Notes: generated by a model not told the origin, from the letters alone. 64,000 nucleotides of DNA from Puniceibacterium confluentis (GCF_007923445.1 NZ_VOJI01000002.1:287056-351055); one strand, 5' to 3'. Shown: positions 19,309-29,030, counted from the stretch's first letter. Made by a program: numbers and translations.

Positions 19309-20076
19309 ATGCCGGACGGCACGACCGACCTGCCCGTTTCCGCCCTCCGCCGTGATCTTGCGGCGGCCTACCGCCTGATTGCGCTCGAGGGGATGGATGA
19401 CAGCATCTACACCCACATTTCCGCCCGGCTGCCCGACGGGCCCGACGGAGAAAAGCGTTTTCTCCTGAACCCTTACGGCCTGCGCTTTGACGAGGTGACG
19501 GCGTCCAACCTGGTCACCGTGGATGAAACCGGCGCCGTGATCGACGACCCCTACGGGTCGGGTGTGAACGCCGCGGGCTTTACCATTCACTCTGCCGTGC
19601 ACATGGCGCGGCACGACGCCGTCTGCGTGCTGCACACCCATACCGTTGCCGGAGTTGCCCTGTCGTCGGTGCGCGAAGGGCTGCTGCCGCTCAACCAGTG
19701 GTCGGCACAGTTTCACAACCGCATCGCATTTCATGACTACGAAGGCATCGCGCTGGATCTGGCGGAACGTGACCGGATCGTCGACGACCTGGGCCGGAAA
19801 TACGTGATGTTCCTGCGCAACCATGGCGTTCTGGTGCTGGGCCGCTCGGTGGGCGAGGCCGTGACCTATGCGATGAACCTGGAACGGTCCTGCCAGGCGC
19901 AGATTGCGGCGCTCGGCATGGGGCTGACGCCGGTGGTCCTGTCCGAGGACATCGCCGAACACACGGCCCGGCAATATGAAAAGGCCTATGACAGCGCGCA
20001 CGCCAAGGGGAGCGACCCCGAGTGGGCCGCCATGATGCGCCGCCTTGATCGGGCCGCGCCTGAGTATTCCGACTGA
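19309..20076 (+). CDS. Class II aldolase/adducin family protein
   Basis: A 255-residue protein of the class II aldolase/adducin fold. Zinc ligands are visible as His109 and His111 (VLHTHTVAGV) and His172 (RNHGVLVLG); it has the adducin-like LNPYGLRFDEVTASNLVTVD. Members include fuculose-type aldolases, decarboxylases of 3-oxo acids and NovR-like oxygenases, so the reaction cannot be fixed. First gene of an operon with a peptide-type ABC importer and a GhrA-like dehydrogenase. Its family is also represented by the N-terminal half of RhaD in this window, but the two are only distantly alike. Confidence 0.85.
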   Translation: MPDGTTDLPVSALRRDLAAAYRLIALEGMDDSIYTHISARLPDGPDGEKRFLLNPYGLRFDEVTASNLVTVDETGAVIDDPYGSGVNAAGFTIHSAVHMARHDAVCVLHTHTVAGVALSSVREGLLPLNQWSAQFHNRIAFHDYEGIALDLAERDRIVDDLGRKYVMFLRNHGVLVLGRSVGEAVTYAMNLERSCQAQIAALGMGLTPVVLSEDIAEHTARQYEKAYDSAHAKGSDPEWAAMMRRLDRAAPEYSD

Positions 20077-20132
20077 TCCCGGACCAACCGGGGCGCCCGA
20101 AACATATCCAAACACACGACAGGGAAAGATCC

Positions 20133-21680
20133 ATGAACTTTTTGAAAACCACCACCTTTCTGATCGCTGCCGGCCTGGCCCAGCCACTGCTGGCACAAGA
20201 CGCCGGCGGGAGGGTCGACATCGTGGTGCAGCCCGAACCCCCCAGCCTGATGCTGGGTCTGGTGCAGAACGGCCCGACCCAACAGGTCGCCGGTGACATC
20301 TACGAGAGCCTGCTGCGCTACAGCACCGACCTGGAGCCGCAACCCAGCCTGGCCCGGAGCTGGGAGATTTCCGAAGATGGCCTCACCTATACCTTCAAGC
20401 TTCAGGAAGGTGTGAAATGGCATGACGGCGCGCCGTTCACCTCTGCCGATGTGGTCTTTTCCGCTGACGTCTTCCTGCGCGAAACCCATGCCCGCATGCG
20501 CTCGTCGCTCGCCCATGTCGCCAGCATCGAAGCGCCGGATGATCTGACCGTCGTCTTCAACCTCAAGCAACCCTTCGGCCCCTTCATCGGTGTCTTCGAG
20601 ACCGGCACCATGCCGATGATCCCGAAACACATCTACGAAGGCACCGATTTCGCCAACAACCCGGCGAACGCGACCCCGATCGGAACCGGCCCCTTCAAAT
20701 TTGAGTCCTGGGAAAAGGGCAGCTTCATCCATCTGGTGAAGAACGAAGACTACTACCTTGATGGCAAACCTTATCTTGACGAAGTCTATTACCGCGTGAT
20801 CCCCGACGCCGCCAGCCGCGCCGTCGCGTTCGAGACCGGTGAAGTCGACGTGCTGCCGGGCGGATCGGTGGAAAACTGGGATGTGGCGCGGCTGACCGGA
20901 CTCGACAACACCTGCTCGACCGGCAAGGGATGGGAGTTCTTCGCGCCGCACGCCTGGATGTGGCTGAACAACCGCCAGGGACCGACATCGAACCCGTTGT
21001 TCCGTCAGGCGCTCATGTACGCGATGGACCGCGAATTCGTCCGGGATGTGGTCTGGAACGGCTTTGGCAAGGTCGCCACCGGCCCGGTGTCCTCAAAGAC
21101 CAATTTCTATTCGGACGATGTGACCCAGTACGACTATGACCCGGAGAAGGCCAAGGCGCTGCTCGAAGAGATGGGTTATGACGGCGAACCCGTCCGCATC
21201 CTGCCGTTGCCCTATGGCGAGACTTGGCAGCGCTGGGCCGAAGCGGTGCGCCAGAACCTTCAGGAAGTCGGCATCGAAGTCACAATCGATTCAACCGACG
21301 TCGCCGGGTGGAACGAAAAGACCGCCCAGTGGGATTACGACATGGCGTTCACCTATCTCTACCAGTACGGCGATCCGGCGCTGGGCGTGTCGCGCAACTA
21401 CGTGGAATCGCAGATCGAAAAGGGCAGCCCCTGGAACAACGTCGAAGGGTATTCCAACCCGGAACTGGACAAGAAATGGGATGCTGCCGCCATCTCGCCC
21501 AGCCCCGACGAGCGCACACGGCTGTATGACGAGATCCAGAAAGAAATCGTCAATGACGTGCCGGTCGCCTGGCTTCTCGAAATCGAGTTTCCGACGATCT
21601 ACAACTGCAATCTGCAGGACCTTGTGACCACCGGTATCGGTCTCTCGGACGGTCTGCGCGACGCCTGGATCAAGCAGTAG
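20133..21680 (+). CDS. Peptide/nickel-type ABC transporter substrate-binding protein
   Basis: Periplasmic binding protein of 515 residues, SBP family 5 (DppA/OppA/NikA group). Signal peptide MNFLKTTTFLIAAGLAQPLLA. Family phrases are DIYESLLRYSTDLEPQPSLA, YTFKLQEGVKWHDGAPFTSA and FNNRQGPT-like LNNRQGPTSNPLFRQALMYA. Family members carry peptides, but also sugars, opines, polyamines and metal chelates, so the ligand is open. A ribosome site (AGGGAAAG) precedes the start. A strong hairpin follows before the permease genes. Confidence 0.9.
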   Translation: MNFLKTTTFLIAAGLAQPLLAQDAGGRVDIVVQPEPPSLMLGLVQNGPTQQVAGDIYESLLRYSTDLEPQPSLARSWEISEDGLTYTFKLQEGVKWHDGAPFTSADVVFSADVFLRETHARMRSSLAHVASIEAPDDLTVVFNLKQPFGPFIGVFETGTMPMIPKHIYEGTDFANNPANATPIGTGPFKFESWEKGSFIHLVKNEDYYLDGKPYLDEVYYRVIPDAASRAVAFETGEVDVLPGGSVENWDVARLTGLDNTCSTGKGWEFFAPHAWMWLNNRQGPTSNPLFRQALMYAMDREFVRDVVWNGFGKVATGPVSSKTNFYSDDVTQYDYDPEKAKALLEEMGYDGEPVRILPLPYGETWQRWAEAVRQNLQEVGIEVTIDSTDVAGWNEKTAQWDYDMAFTYLYQYGDPALGVSRNYVESQIEKGSPWNNVEGYSNPELDKKWDAAAISPSPDERTRLYDEIQKEIVNDVPVAWLLEIEFPTIYNCNLQDLVTTGIGLSDGLRDAWIKQ

Positions 21681-21691
21681 CCGAGCCGACA

Positions 21692-21718
21692 CGGGGCGCC
21701 GGAATTCCCGGAGCCCCG
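21692..21718 (+). terminator. Hairpin between binding-protein and permease genes
   Basis: CGGGGC (21692-21697) with inner CCGG pairs with CCGG and GCCCCG (21713-21718). It lies in the 104-base gap and probably reduces read-through into the permease genes. Confidence 0.6.
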
Positions 21719-21784
21719 CCCGCTGGGGCGTTGGCTGAAATTCGCGCATCAACACATTGACGTCATTGAGGATCCCCCCGACAG

Positions 21785-22762
21785 ATGTCCCTTTTGACCA
21801 CCATCTTCGGGCGGCTGATCAAGGCAGTGCTCACACTGCTGGCGATTGCCGTGCTGAACTTCTTTCTGATCCACGCCGCCCCCGGAGATCCCGCCGCCGT
21901 CATTGCCGGCGAGGCGGGGGCCGCTGATCCGCTGTTCATCGCGCAATTGCGCGAACGTTTTGGCCTGGACCAGCCGCTCTATGTGCAGCTCTGGTCCTAT
22001 GTGAAGAATGTGCTGACGCTCGACCTAGGCTATTCGTTTCGTCAGGGCATGCCGGTCTACGACCTGATCGCTGACCGCCTGCCCGCAACCCTGCTGCTGA
22101 CGCTGAGTTCCTTTGTCATCTCGCTGAGCCTTGGCATCGCCTTTGGCGTCGCCGCAGCCGCGCGGGTGGGCAAGGCTTCGGACAGCATCCTCACCACCAT
22201 TGCCCTGCTGTTCTATGCCACCCCGCTGTACTGGGCGGCACTTATGGCGGTGCTGGTGTTCTCGGTGCAACTGGGCTGGCTGCCCGGATTTGGCTATGAA
22301 ACCGTCGGCAGCGGCTATTCCGGCCTGCAGCGGACCTGGGACATCCTGCAGCACCTGATCCTGCCGGCGCTGACGCTGGGGCTGTTCTTCATGGCGGTCT
22401 ACATGCGGATGACGCGGGCCTCGATGCTGGAAGTCAGCCAGATGGATTTTGTGAAAACCGCCCGCGCCAAGGGCCTGTCGGGCGCGGTGATCCGGCGTCG
22501 TCACATCCTGCGCAACGCCCTGCTGCCGGTGGTGACGCTTGCCGGTCTGCAGGCCGGTCAGCTGATCGGCGGCGCGGTGCTGACCGAAACGGTCTTTGCC
22601 TGGCCCGGGATCGGACGGTTGATGTTCGAAAGCCTCGAGGCCCGCGATTACAACACCATTCTCGGGGTGTTCCTTGTGTCCGCCGCAATGGTGATCCTGT
22701 TCAATATCCTGACCGACATCGTTTACCGGCTGGTCGACCCGCGGATCGGAGCCAAATCATGA
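21785..22762 (+). CDS. Peptide-type ABC transporter permease (DppB family)
   Basis: Integral membrane subunit of 325 residues, with an N-terminal helix, a periplasmic loop and the permease domain carrying the EAA loop (FVKTARAKGLSGAVIRRRHI, then LRNALLPVVTLAG) that contacts the ATPase. The family ending ILFNILTDIVYRLVDPRI is present. Overlaps the next permease gene by ATGA. Confidence 0.92.
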   Translation: MSLLTTIFGRLIKAVLTLLAIAVLNFFLIHAAPGDPAAVIAGEAGAADPLFIAQLRERFGLDQPLYVQLWSYVKNVLTLDLGYSFRQGMPVYDLIADRLPATLLLTLSSFVISLSLGIAFGVAAAARVGKASDSILTTIALLFYATPLYWAALMAVLVFSVQLGWLPGFGYETVGSGYSGLQRTWDILQHLILPALTLGLFFMAVYMRMTRASMLEVSQMDFVKTARAKGLSGAVIRRRHILRNALLPVVTLAGLQAGQLIGGAVLTETVFAWPGIGRLMFESLEARDYNTILGVFLVSAAMVILFNILTDIVYRLVDPRIGAKS

Positions 22763-23598
22763 CCTTCTGGAAACGCTTTGCCACCAACCGCGGTGCGGTG
22801 ATCGGGCTGGTCCTGCTTGCGGCGGTGATCGCCATCGCCCTGCTGGCCCCGGTGATCTATCCCGGCGGCCCCTGGAAGATGGTACAGCGCCCCTTCCTTG
22901 TCCCGTTCACGACGGACGGTCTGCCGCTGGGCACCGATACGCTGGGCCGCAACGTCGCCGCAGGCCTTGTGCACGGCGCGCGGGTATCGCTGCTGGTGGG
23001 ACTTGTCTCGACGGTGATGGCGCTGCTGATCGGGGTGCCGCTGGGCGCGCTGGCGGGGTTCTATGGCGGCTATGTCGACGAGGGCGCAATGCGCTTTACC
23101 GAGTTTTTCCAGACCATCCCGAACTTTGCCCTCGCGATCGTGCTGGTCGCGATCCTGCAACCGACGCTGGGGTCGATCACCCTGGCAATCGCCATCGTCT
23201 CCTGGCCGCCGGTCGCGCGGCTGGTGCGGGCCGAGGTGATGTCGCTCAAGCGGCGCGAGTTCGTCGACGCGGCGCACCTTGCGGGACTGTCGAACATCCG
23301 CATCCTGGTCAGCGAAGTGCTGCCCAACGCGGTTTCGCCGATCATCGTCATGGCTTCGCTCATGGTTGCCACGGCAATTCTGCTGGAATCCTCGCTGTCC
23401 TTTCTTGGCCTGGGAGACCCCAACATCATGTCCTGGGGCTACATGATCGGCGCGGCGCGCACGGTGATCCGTTCGGCCTGGTGGCTGTCGTTCTTTCCCG
23501 GGCTTGCGATCCTGCTGACCGTTCTGGCGCTGAACCTGATCGGTGAGGGACTGAACGACGCCTTCAACCCGCACCTGACCAAGAAGGGCCGCACATGA
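22759..23598 (+). CDS. Peptide-type ABC transporter permease (DppC family)
   Basis: Second permease, 279 residues. N-terminal helix (GAVIGLVLLAAVIAIALLAP), then LPLGTDTLGRNVAAGLVHGA, the DppC hallmark, and the EAA loop RREFVDAAHLAGLSNIRILV. Ends in the family phrase LIGEGLNDAFNPHL. Four-base overlaps on both sides. Confidence 0.92.
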   Translation: MTFWKRFATNRGAVIGLVLLAAVIAIALLAPVIYPGGPWKMVQRPFLVPFTTDGLPLGTDTLGRNVAAGLVHGARVSLLVGLVSTVMALLIGVPLGALAGFYGGYVDEGAMRFTEFFQTIPNFALAIVLVAILQPTLGSITLAIAIVSWPPVARLVRAEVMSLKRREFVDAAHLAGLSNIRILVSEVLPNAVSPIIVMASLMVATAILLESSLSFLGLGDPNIMSWGYMIGAARTVIRSAWWLSFFPGLAILLTVLALNLIGEGLNDAFNPHLTKKGRT

Positions 23599-25220
23599 GT
23601 GACCCCATCCTGTCCATCGACGCCCTGACCATCGACCTGCCCGCAGGTGCGGACCGCCCCCACGCGGTCGAGGATGTCAGCTTTGATCTCAGCAAGGGTG
23701 AAATCCTCTGTGTGGTCGGCGAATCCGGTTCGGGCAAGTCGATGACCGCCAACGCGCTGATGGGTCTGCTGCCGGACGGCGTGACCGTCGGCAGGGGACG
23801 CGCGGTGTTCGACGGCACCGATGTGCTGCCGCTGTCAGAGGTGCGCAAACAGGCCCTGCGCGGCGCACGCATCGGCATGATCTTTCAGGAGCCGATGACG
23901 GCGCTGAACCCGCTGATGCGGATCGGCGACCAGATTGCCGAGGTTTTTGCCGCCCACAAGCTGCACAGCAAATCCGAACGCCGCGCCCGGGCGCTGGCGC
24001 TGGTGAAAGAGGTCGGCCTGCCCGACCCGGAAAAGATCATCCGGGCCTATCCATTCCAGTTGTCCGGGGGCCAGCGGCAGCGGGCGATGATTGCCATGGC
24101 TCTGGCACTGGAACCGGAAATCCTGATTGCTGACGAACCGACAACGGCGCTGGATGTCACCACACAGGCACAGATCCTGCGGCTGATCCTTGCCCTGCGG
24201 GAAAAACACGGCATGGCGGTGATGTTCATCACCCATGACTTTGGCGTGGTGGCCGAAATTGCCGACCGGGTCATCGTCATGCGCCATGGCAGGATTGTCG
24301 AGGCGGGGCTGGCCCAACAGGTGCTCGAGACGCCGCAGCACAGCTATACCCGTGCCCTGCTGGACGCGATCCCCACTGGCAGGGTGCCCGACCTGCAGGT
24401 GATCACCGCGGCGCCGGCGCTGGAAATCCGCAACCTCAACAAGATTTACCGCACCGGCGGCGGTGTGTTCCGCCCGGCCCGCGAAGTGCGGGCGGTCAAC
24501 GATGTGACCCTGACGATCGCCAAGGGCGAGGTGCTGGGTCTGGTCGGTGAATCCGGCTCCGGCAAGTCGACGCTGGGACGCGCGGTGGTGCGGCTGGTGA
24601 CCCCGGATTCCGGGCAGGTGCTGGTCGGCGGTGTCGACCTCGCCGCGCTGGATGCGAAGGCGCTGCGCCAACAGAGGCACCGGGTTCAGATGGTGTTTCA
24701 GGACCCTTATGCCTCGCTCAACCCGCGTCACCGCATCCTGCGTTCGCTGTCGGACGGCCCCATCGCCAAGGGTGTGCCGAAACGGCAGGCCCACACGAGG
24801 GCGCGCGAGTTGCTGGACATCGTCGGTCTGGGCGCCGATGCGGCGACGCGGTTTCCGCACGAATTTTCCGGGGGCCAGCGGCAGCGCATCGGCATCGCCC
24901 GGGCGCTCGCCATGGACCCGGAACTGATCATCGCCGACGAGGCGGTGTCGGCGCTGGACGTGTCGATTCAGGCGCAGGTGCTGGCGTTGCTGGCGGATCT
25001 GCGCCGCAAGATGGGCCTGTCGATCCTGTTCATCACCCACGACCTGCGCGTCGCGGCGCAGGTCTGCGACCGGATCGCGGTGATGCAGTATGGCAGGCTG
25101 GTCGAAGTCGGGCCGGTGCGAGAGGTGTTTCACGCCCCGCAGCAACCCTATACCCGCGAACTTCTGGCGGCCGTCCCCGGCGCCGGATGGGCGGTCGCGC
25201 CTGAGGCCGTTTCGGCATGA
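23595..25220 (+). CDS. Fused DppD-DppF ABC transporter ATPase
   Basis: One 541-residue protein holding both ATPase domains of a peptide-type importer. First domain: Walker A GESGSGKS near residue 44, signature QLSGGQRQR, Walker [12 protein letters not shown]. Second domain, from about residue 275: [29 protein letters not shown]. In many bacteria these are separate DppD and DppF genes; the fusion is common in Rhodobacterales and rhizobia. It overlaps both neighbours by ATGA. The window holds a second fused ATPase (40300-41922) in another operon. Confidence 0.93.
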   Translation: MSDPILSIDALTIDLPAGADRPHAVEDVSFDLSKGEILCVVGESGSGKSMTANALMGLLPDGVTVGRGRAVFDGTDVLPLSEVRKQALRGARIGMIFQEPMTALNPLMRIGDQIAEVFAAHKLHSKSERRARALALVKEVGLPDPEKIIRAYPFQLSGGQRQRAMIAMALALEPEILIADEPTTALDVTTQAQILRLILALREKHGMAVMFITHDFGVVAEIADRVIVMRHGRIVEAGLAQQVLETPQHSYTRALLDAIPTGRVPDLQVITAAPALEIRNLNKIYRTGGGVFRPAREVRAVNDVTLTIAKGEVLGLVGESGSGKSTLGRAVVRLVTPDSGQVLVGGVDLAALDAKALRQQRHRVQMVFQDPYASLNPRHRILRSLSDGPIAKGVPKRQAHTRARELLDIVGLGADAATRFPHEFSGGQRQRIGIARALAMDPELIIADEAVSALDVSIQAQVLALLADLRRKMGLSILFITHDLRVAAQVCDRIAVMQYGRLVEVGPVREVFHAPQQPYTRELLAAVPGAGWAVAPEAVSA

Positions 25221-26125
25221 CCGGGCAGCGCTGGATCGGCGTTGTCGCCTGCCGCGCCCTGAACCTCAAGGACCGGTACGGCCCGGTGTTTGCAGAACTG
25301 GCCCCCGGCATCACCCTGTTGCGCCCCGAAGAGGTATCCGATCCGGAAGCCGTGGATTTTGTCCTGTCCTGGGCGCCGCCGGACGATGCCTTTGCACCCT
25401 ACCCCAACCTCAGGGCTATCTTTTCGATTGCCGCCGGGATGGACGCCATCCTCGCCTGCCCGTCGCGCCCCTCCGAAGTGCCGGTGTTCCGGGTCGAGGA
25501 TCCGGATCAGGCGTTGCAGATGGCGGGCTTTGCGGTCTTTCACGTGATCTGGCATCACCGCAAGATGCGCCAGCACCTCGCGGATCAGGCGCGTGGCCTG
25601 TGGAACCGGCCCCGAACCGGCCGCTCTCCGGCACAGGTGCGGGTCGGGGTCATGGGCCTTGGTTTCATGGGCCGGGCGGTGGCGCGGGGCGTAGCACAGC
25701 TTGGCTATGATGTGGCCAGCCTGTCGCGCAGCCTGCCCGCACGGCCCGAGCCGGGCATCGCGCATCTCACCGACACCGACCGCAGGGCGTTTCTGGCGCG
25801 CAGCGATATCCTGATCAACGTCTTGCCGATGACAGCCGCCACCAGGGGGCTGTTTGACGCCGACCTGTTCGCCGCCCTGCCTGCTGGCGCCGCGTTCATC
25901 CATCTGGGGCGCGGTGCGCAGCTCGACGAGAAAGCACTGCTGGATGCGCTTGAGACGGATCATCTGTCCGGCGCGTCCCTCGATGTCTTTGCCCCCGAAC
26001 CCCTGACCGCCGGCCACCCGTTCTGGTCTCATCCCAGGATCCTTGTGACGCCGCACACCGCGAGCGAGGCAGAGTCGGCGGCGACGGTGAACAATGTGGT
26101 GACCCATCTGTCGGCGATGGGCTGA
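25217..26125 (+). CDS. D-2-hydroxyacid dehydrogenase, GhrA-like
   Basis: NAD(P)-dependent dehydrogenase of 302 residues, of the short glyoxylate/hydroxypyruvate reductase A type. It has the nucleotide motif GLGFMGRAVA, the catalytic Arg in HLGRGAQLDEKALLDAL, the acidic residue in LDVFAPEPLTAGHPFW and the catalytic His in VTPHTASEA. Last gene of the aldolase/ABC operon, suggesting the imported compound yields glyoxylate, hydroxypyruvate or another 2-oxo acid. A terminator follows. Confidence 0.87.
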   Translation: MTGQRWIGVVACRALNLKDRYGPVFAELAPGITLLRPEEVSDPEAVDFVLSWAPPDDAFAPYPNLRAIFSIAAGMDAILACPSRPSEVPVFRVEDPDQALQMAGFAVFHVIWHHRKMRQHLADQARGLWNRPRTGRSPAQVRVGVMGLGFMGRAVARGVAQLGYDVASLSRSLPARPEPGIAHLTDTDRRAFLARSDILINVLPMTAATRGLFDADLFAALPAGAAFIHLGRGAQLDEKALLDALETDHLSGASLDVFAPEPLTAGHPFWSHPRILVTPHTASEAESAATVNNVVTHLSAMG

Positions 26126-26155
26126 ACCGGGCGTGGGCGATGCGCCCGGTATTTG
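26126..26155. terminator. Terminator between convergent dehydrogenase and LysR genes
   Basis: ACCGGGCG (26126-26133) pairs with CGCCCGGT (26143-26150), loop of nine, followed by ATTTG. It serves both converging genes, which are only 35 bases apart. Confidence 0.6.
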
Positions 26156-26160
26156 CCCGG

Positions 26161-27102
26161 TCACCCGGCCCGGCCACCTCGGGGCGCCTGCGCCGCCCCC
26201 GCCTGCCCCTGTCCGCCATCGGTGATTTCGCGACGCAACCAGCCACAGAAGGCCAGCGCCGACGGCGACTGGCGAACCTCGGGCTGCGTGACCAGCGCAT
26301 ATTCGCCATGGGGAAAGGCACTTGCCCCGAACGGGCGCACCAGCGCCCCCGCGGCCAGGGAGCCGCCGCCAAGAAACCCGTCATCAATGGCAAAGCCCGC
26401 GCCACTGCGCGCCAAGGCCAGCGCGTCCTGGGTGTTTGATGCGTGAACGTGGCGCCGGGCCGGGATCTGCTCGGCCCCCATGGCGGCAAACCAGCGCGCC
26501 CAGAGCGCGCCGTCGTCCTCGTGGATCAGCGTCGCGCCGCGCAGGTGCGACGGAAGCATCACTCCGCCCTGATGCAAAAGGGCCGGCGCGCAGACCGGGA
26601 ACATTTCCAGCTGCACCAGCCTCTCGACCCGAAGGCCGGGGAACGCCACCTGATTGAACACAATCGCCGCATCGACCCGTGGCAAACCGGCGTCGATCAT
26701 CGCGGGCAGCCGCGTGAGGTTCAGACTCAGATCCGGAAACAGGTCCAGAAACCGCGACAGTCGCGGCACCAGCCACTGCGCTGCAAAGGCGGGCGGCGCG
26801 GCGACGGACAGGCTGCCCGACAGGGCATCCGCGCCCAGTTGCAGCGTCGTCGCCGCAATCTCGTTCAGGGCCCGGGCGACGGTATCGCGCAGCCGCCTGC
26901 CGTCCGGGGTCAGCACCAGACGCCGCCGGTTCGCCTCGAAGAGCGGCGTGCCCAGCGCGGCCTCAAGGCTGCGGACCTGATGGCTGATCGCGCTTTGGGT
27001 GATATTGAGCTCTTCGCCCGCGCGGCGCATGTTGAGATGGCGCGCCGTGGCTTCAAAGCCCTGAAGCGCGTTGAGCGGCAAGTTGTGCGGACGGATACGC
27101 AT
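26161..27102 (-). CDS. LysR-family regulator (GcvA type)
   Basis: Regulator of 313 residues. The helix-turn-helix is at the N-terminus (NLPLNALQGFEATARHLNM, ELNITQSAISHQVRSLEAAL), followed by a periplasmic-binding-type effector domain. The opening MRIRPHNLPLNAL is typical of GcvA-like members. The ATG at 27102 is chosen because GAGGAAAG lies just upstream; the reading frame stays open for over a kilobase beyond it, which is an artefact of GC-rich antisense. It is divergent from the desaturase gene and most likely controls it. Confidence 0.88.
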   Translation of the reverse strand: MRIRPHNLPLNALQGFEATARHLNMRRAGEELNITQSAISHQVRSLEAALGTPLFEANRRRLVLTPDGRRLRDTVARALNEIAATTLQLGADALSGSLSVAAPPAFAAQWLVPRLSRFLDLFPDLSLNLTRLPAMIDAGLPRVDAAIVFNQVAFPGLRVERLVQLEMFPVCAPALLHQGGVMLPSHLRGATLIHEDDGALWARWFAAMGAEQIPARRHVHASNTQDALALARSGAGFAIDDGFLGGGSLAAGALVRPFGASAFPHGEYALVTQPEVRQSPSALAFCGWLRREITDGGQGQAGAAQAPRGGRAG

Positions 27103-27207
27103 GGCTTTCCTCAAAATTGGCTCATCGAAACTGTGATGCATTCGCATTTTACATTGGTTTATTTGCCGTACATCCTTTGCCTGCGCCTGAAAACACTGAG
27201 GACCGAT

Positions 27208-28191
27208 ATGGACGCCACATTTTCCCGACGCCGCCTGATCGCCCCCGACCGCCTGCGCGCCCTGATGCAGAGATCCAATCTGCGCGGCGGCCTGCAACTG
27301 GGCAGCCATCTGGGGGCCATCGCGGTGGCAGGGACATTGCTCTGGATCACCTGGGGCAGCCTCTGGGCACTGCCGCTGTTCATGGCGCACGGGATCCTGA
27401 TCAACTTCCTGTACGCAGCTCAGCACGAGCTGAGCCACGGCACGGTCTTTGCCACTAGGGGGATCAACGTGCTGTTCGGGCGGATCTTCGGCTTTTTGCT
27501 GATCTATCCGCGGGATTTCGACAAGATCCAGCACTGGGCACACCATCAGCACACCCAGAACTGGGAGAAGGACGGGGAACTGGTGCGCGAACCCTATACG
27601 CTGCGCTCGTATCTGCTGTGGTTCTGGGGCCCGAGCTACTGGCAGACCCGGGTGAGCCGGATTCTGCGCTTCTGCCGGGGCGTGGTGATCGAGCCCTATA
27701 TCCGGCCCGGTGAACAGGCACTGGTGATCCGCGAGGCGCGCATTCACGCCGCGCTCTATGCGCTGGTGGCGGGGCTGTCGCTGGTCCTCGGCAGCTGGGC
27801 GGCGGTGCTGTTGTGGCTGGCGCCGATGCTGGTGATGAAACCGGTGCACCAGTTGCAGAACACGATCGAGCATCTGGGGCTGAGCCACAAGGACGACATC
27901 CTGGAAAACACGCGATCCACCCGGAGCAATGCGCTGACGCGCTGGCTGTGCTGGCAGATGCCCTACCACACCGCGCATCACACGTTTCCCAGTGTACCGT
28001 TCTGGCAGTTGTCGAATCTGGACAGGGCGATGCGCGCCTCGGGGGCTGAACCGCACCAGATGGGCTGGATCGAGTTCCAGATCGAAGTGATCCGCAAGCT
28101 GCGCGCCAGGTCCGAAGCGGATTACCCCTATGACGAGGTGTGGATCGTGCCGCGCGGTGATGGCCGCAGCACCCGGGTCGAAGCGGCATGA
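27208..28191 (+). CDS. Membrane fatty acid desaturase family protein
   Basis: A 327-residue di-iron membrane enzyme. The three histidine boxes are clear: HELSH (73-77), HWAHH (109-113) and HTAHH (254-258), with hydrophobic segments at about 35-70, 90-100 and 183-212. The start at 27208 follows GAGGACC. The family includes acyl-lipid and acyl-CoA desaturases and hydroxylases acting on carotenoids or sphingoid bases; the box spacing fits a desaturase or hydroxylase but the substrate is unknown. It overlaps the following TIM-barrel gene by ATGA, an unusual partner for a desaturase. Confidence 0.87.
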   Translation: MDATFSRRRLIAPDRLRALMQRSNLRGGLQLGSHLGAIAVAGTLLWITWGSLWALPLFMAHGILINFLYAAQHELSHGTVFATRGINVLFGRIFGFLLIYPRDFDKIQHWAHHQHTQNWEKDGELVREPYTLRSYLLWFWGPSYWQTRVSRILRFCRGVVIEPYIRPGEQALVIREARIHAALYALVAGLSLVLGSWAAVLLWLAPMLVMKPVHQLQNTIEHLGLSHKDDILENTRSTRSNALTRWLCWQMPYHTAHHTFPSVPFWQLSNLDRAMRASGAEPHQMGWIEFQIEVIRKLRARSEADYPYDEVWIVPRGDGRSTRVEAA

Positions 28192-29030
28192 GGCGCCTGC
28201 AGGTGTTCCAGTCGCTCTGGGCGATGCAGCCGCATGACGCCTCGGGTCAGGCGCTGCCGCTCGACCGGGTGGCGGGAATGGTGGCCGAAGCGGGGTATGC
28301 CGGTCTCGCCATCGACCTTGGGGCATCGGACGTGGCGGTGGCGCATGCCATCCGCCCACATCTGCAACGCGAAGGGCTGTTGCCGCTGATCGTCGCCTTT
28401 CCGCGCGCGGTGAAATCACTGCGCGACACGCTGCTGATGGCGCAGGATTTCGGTGCGCCCTTTGTGAATGTGGTCGGACAGGTGTTTCCGCTCACGGTTG
28501 CGGGCGCCATCCCGGTGGTCCGCGAGTGGATTGAAATGTCGGAGCGGATCGGCATGCCGGTGCAGTTCGAAACCCACCGCAACTGCATCACCAACGACCT
28601 GTTCGCCACCTTGTCATTGCTGGATGCGGTGCCCGAGATGCGGCTGGCGGCGGACCTGTCGCATTATCTGGTGGATCGGGAATTCAAACTGCCGTTGCAA
28701 AGCTGGGAACGCGGATTGCTGACGCGCTGTCTGGCGCGTTCGGACAGCTTTCAGGGGCGGGTGTCGGGGCGCCAGCAAATCCAGTTGCAGATCAATTTTC
28801 CGCAGCACGCGCCCTGGGTCGCCCTGTTCCGGTCGCTCTGGGAGGAGGGGTTTGCCAGTTGGCGCAACCGCAACGACAGCGGCGACATGGTGTTCCTGTG
28901 CGAACTCGGCCCGCCGGAATACGCGATGACCGACGCGGACGGGCGCGAGATGTCAAACCGTTGGGACGAGGCGTTGCAGATCAGGGCCATGGCCAAAGAC
29001 ATCTGGAACAGGCTCGGCGGCGACGGCTGA
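28188..29030 (+). CDS. Xylose-isomerase-like TIM-barrel protein
   Basis: A 280-residue protein resembling the sugar phosphate isomerase/epimerase (AP endonuclease 2) TIM-barrel family. Supporting segments are MVAEAGYAGLAIDLG, VQFETHRNCITND (metal-type Glu and His), RLAADLSHYLVDREF and MVFLCELGPPEY. The N-terminal phrase LQVFQSLWAMQ is characteristic of an uncharacterised branch. Translation is coupled to the desaturase by ATGA overlap, so the two act in one pathway; what it isomerises is unknown. A perfect hairpin spans its stop codon. Confidence 0.72.
   Translation: MRRLQVFQSLWAMQPHDASGQALPLDRVAGMVAEAGYAGLAIDLGASDVAVAHAIRPHLQREGLLPLIVAFPRAVKSLRDTLLMAQDFGAPFVNVVGQVFPLTVAGAIPVVREWIEMSERIGMPVQFETHRNCITNDLFATLSLLDAVPEMRLAADLSHYLVDREFKLPLQSWERGLLTRCLARSDSFQGRVSGRQQIQLQINFPQHAPWVALFRSLWEEGFASWRNRNDSGDMVFLCELGPPEYAMTDADGREMSNRWDEALQIRAMAKDIWNRLGGDG

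Noticed and set aside
27136-27147. ATGC-ATTC-GCAT dyad as LysR operator before the desaturase gene
   Set aside because: Arms of only four bases; too short to claim, although its position would fit.
26161-28419. 752-residue minus-strand frame as one large LysR fusion protein
   Set aside because: Only the last 313 residues resemble LysR, beginning at an ATG with a good ribosome site; the rest is antisense to the desaturase.
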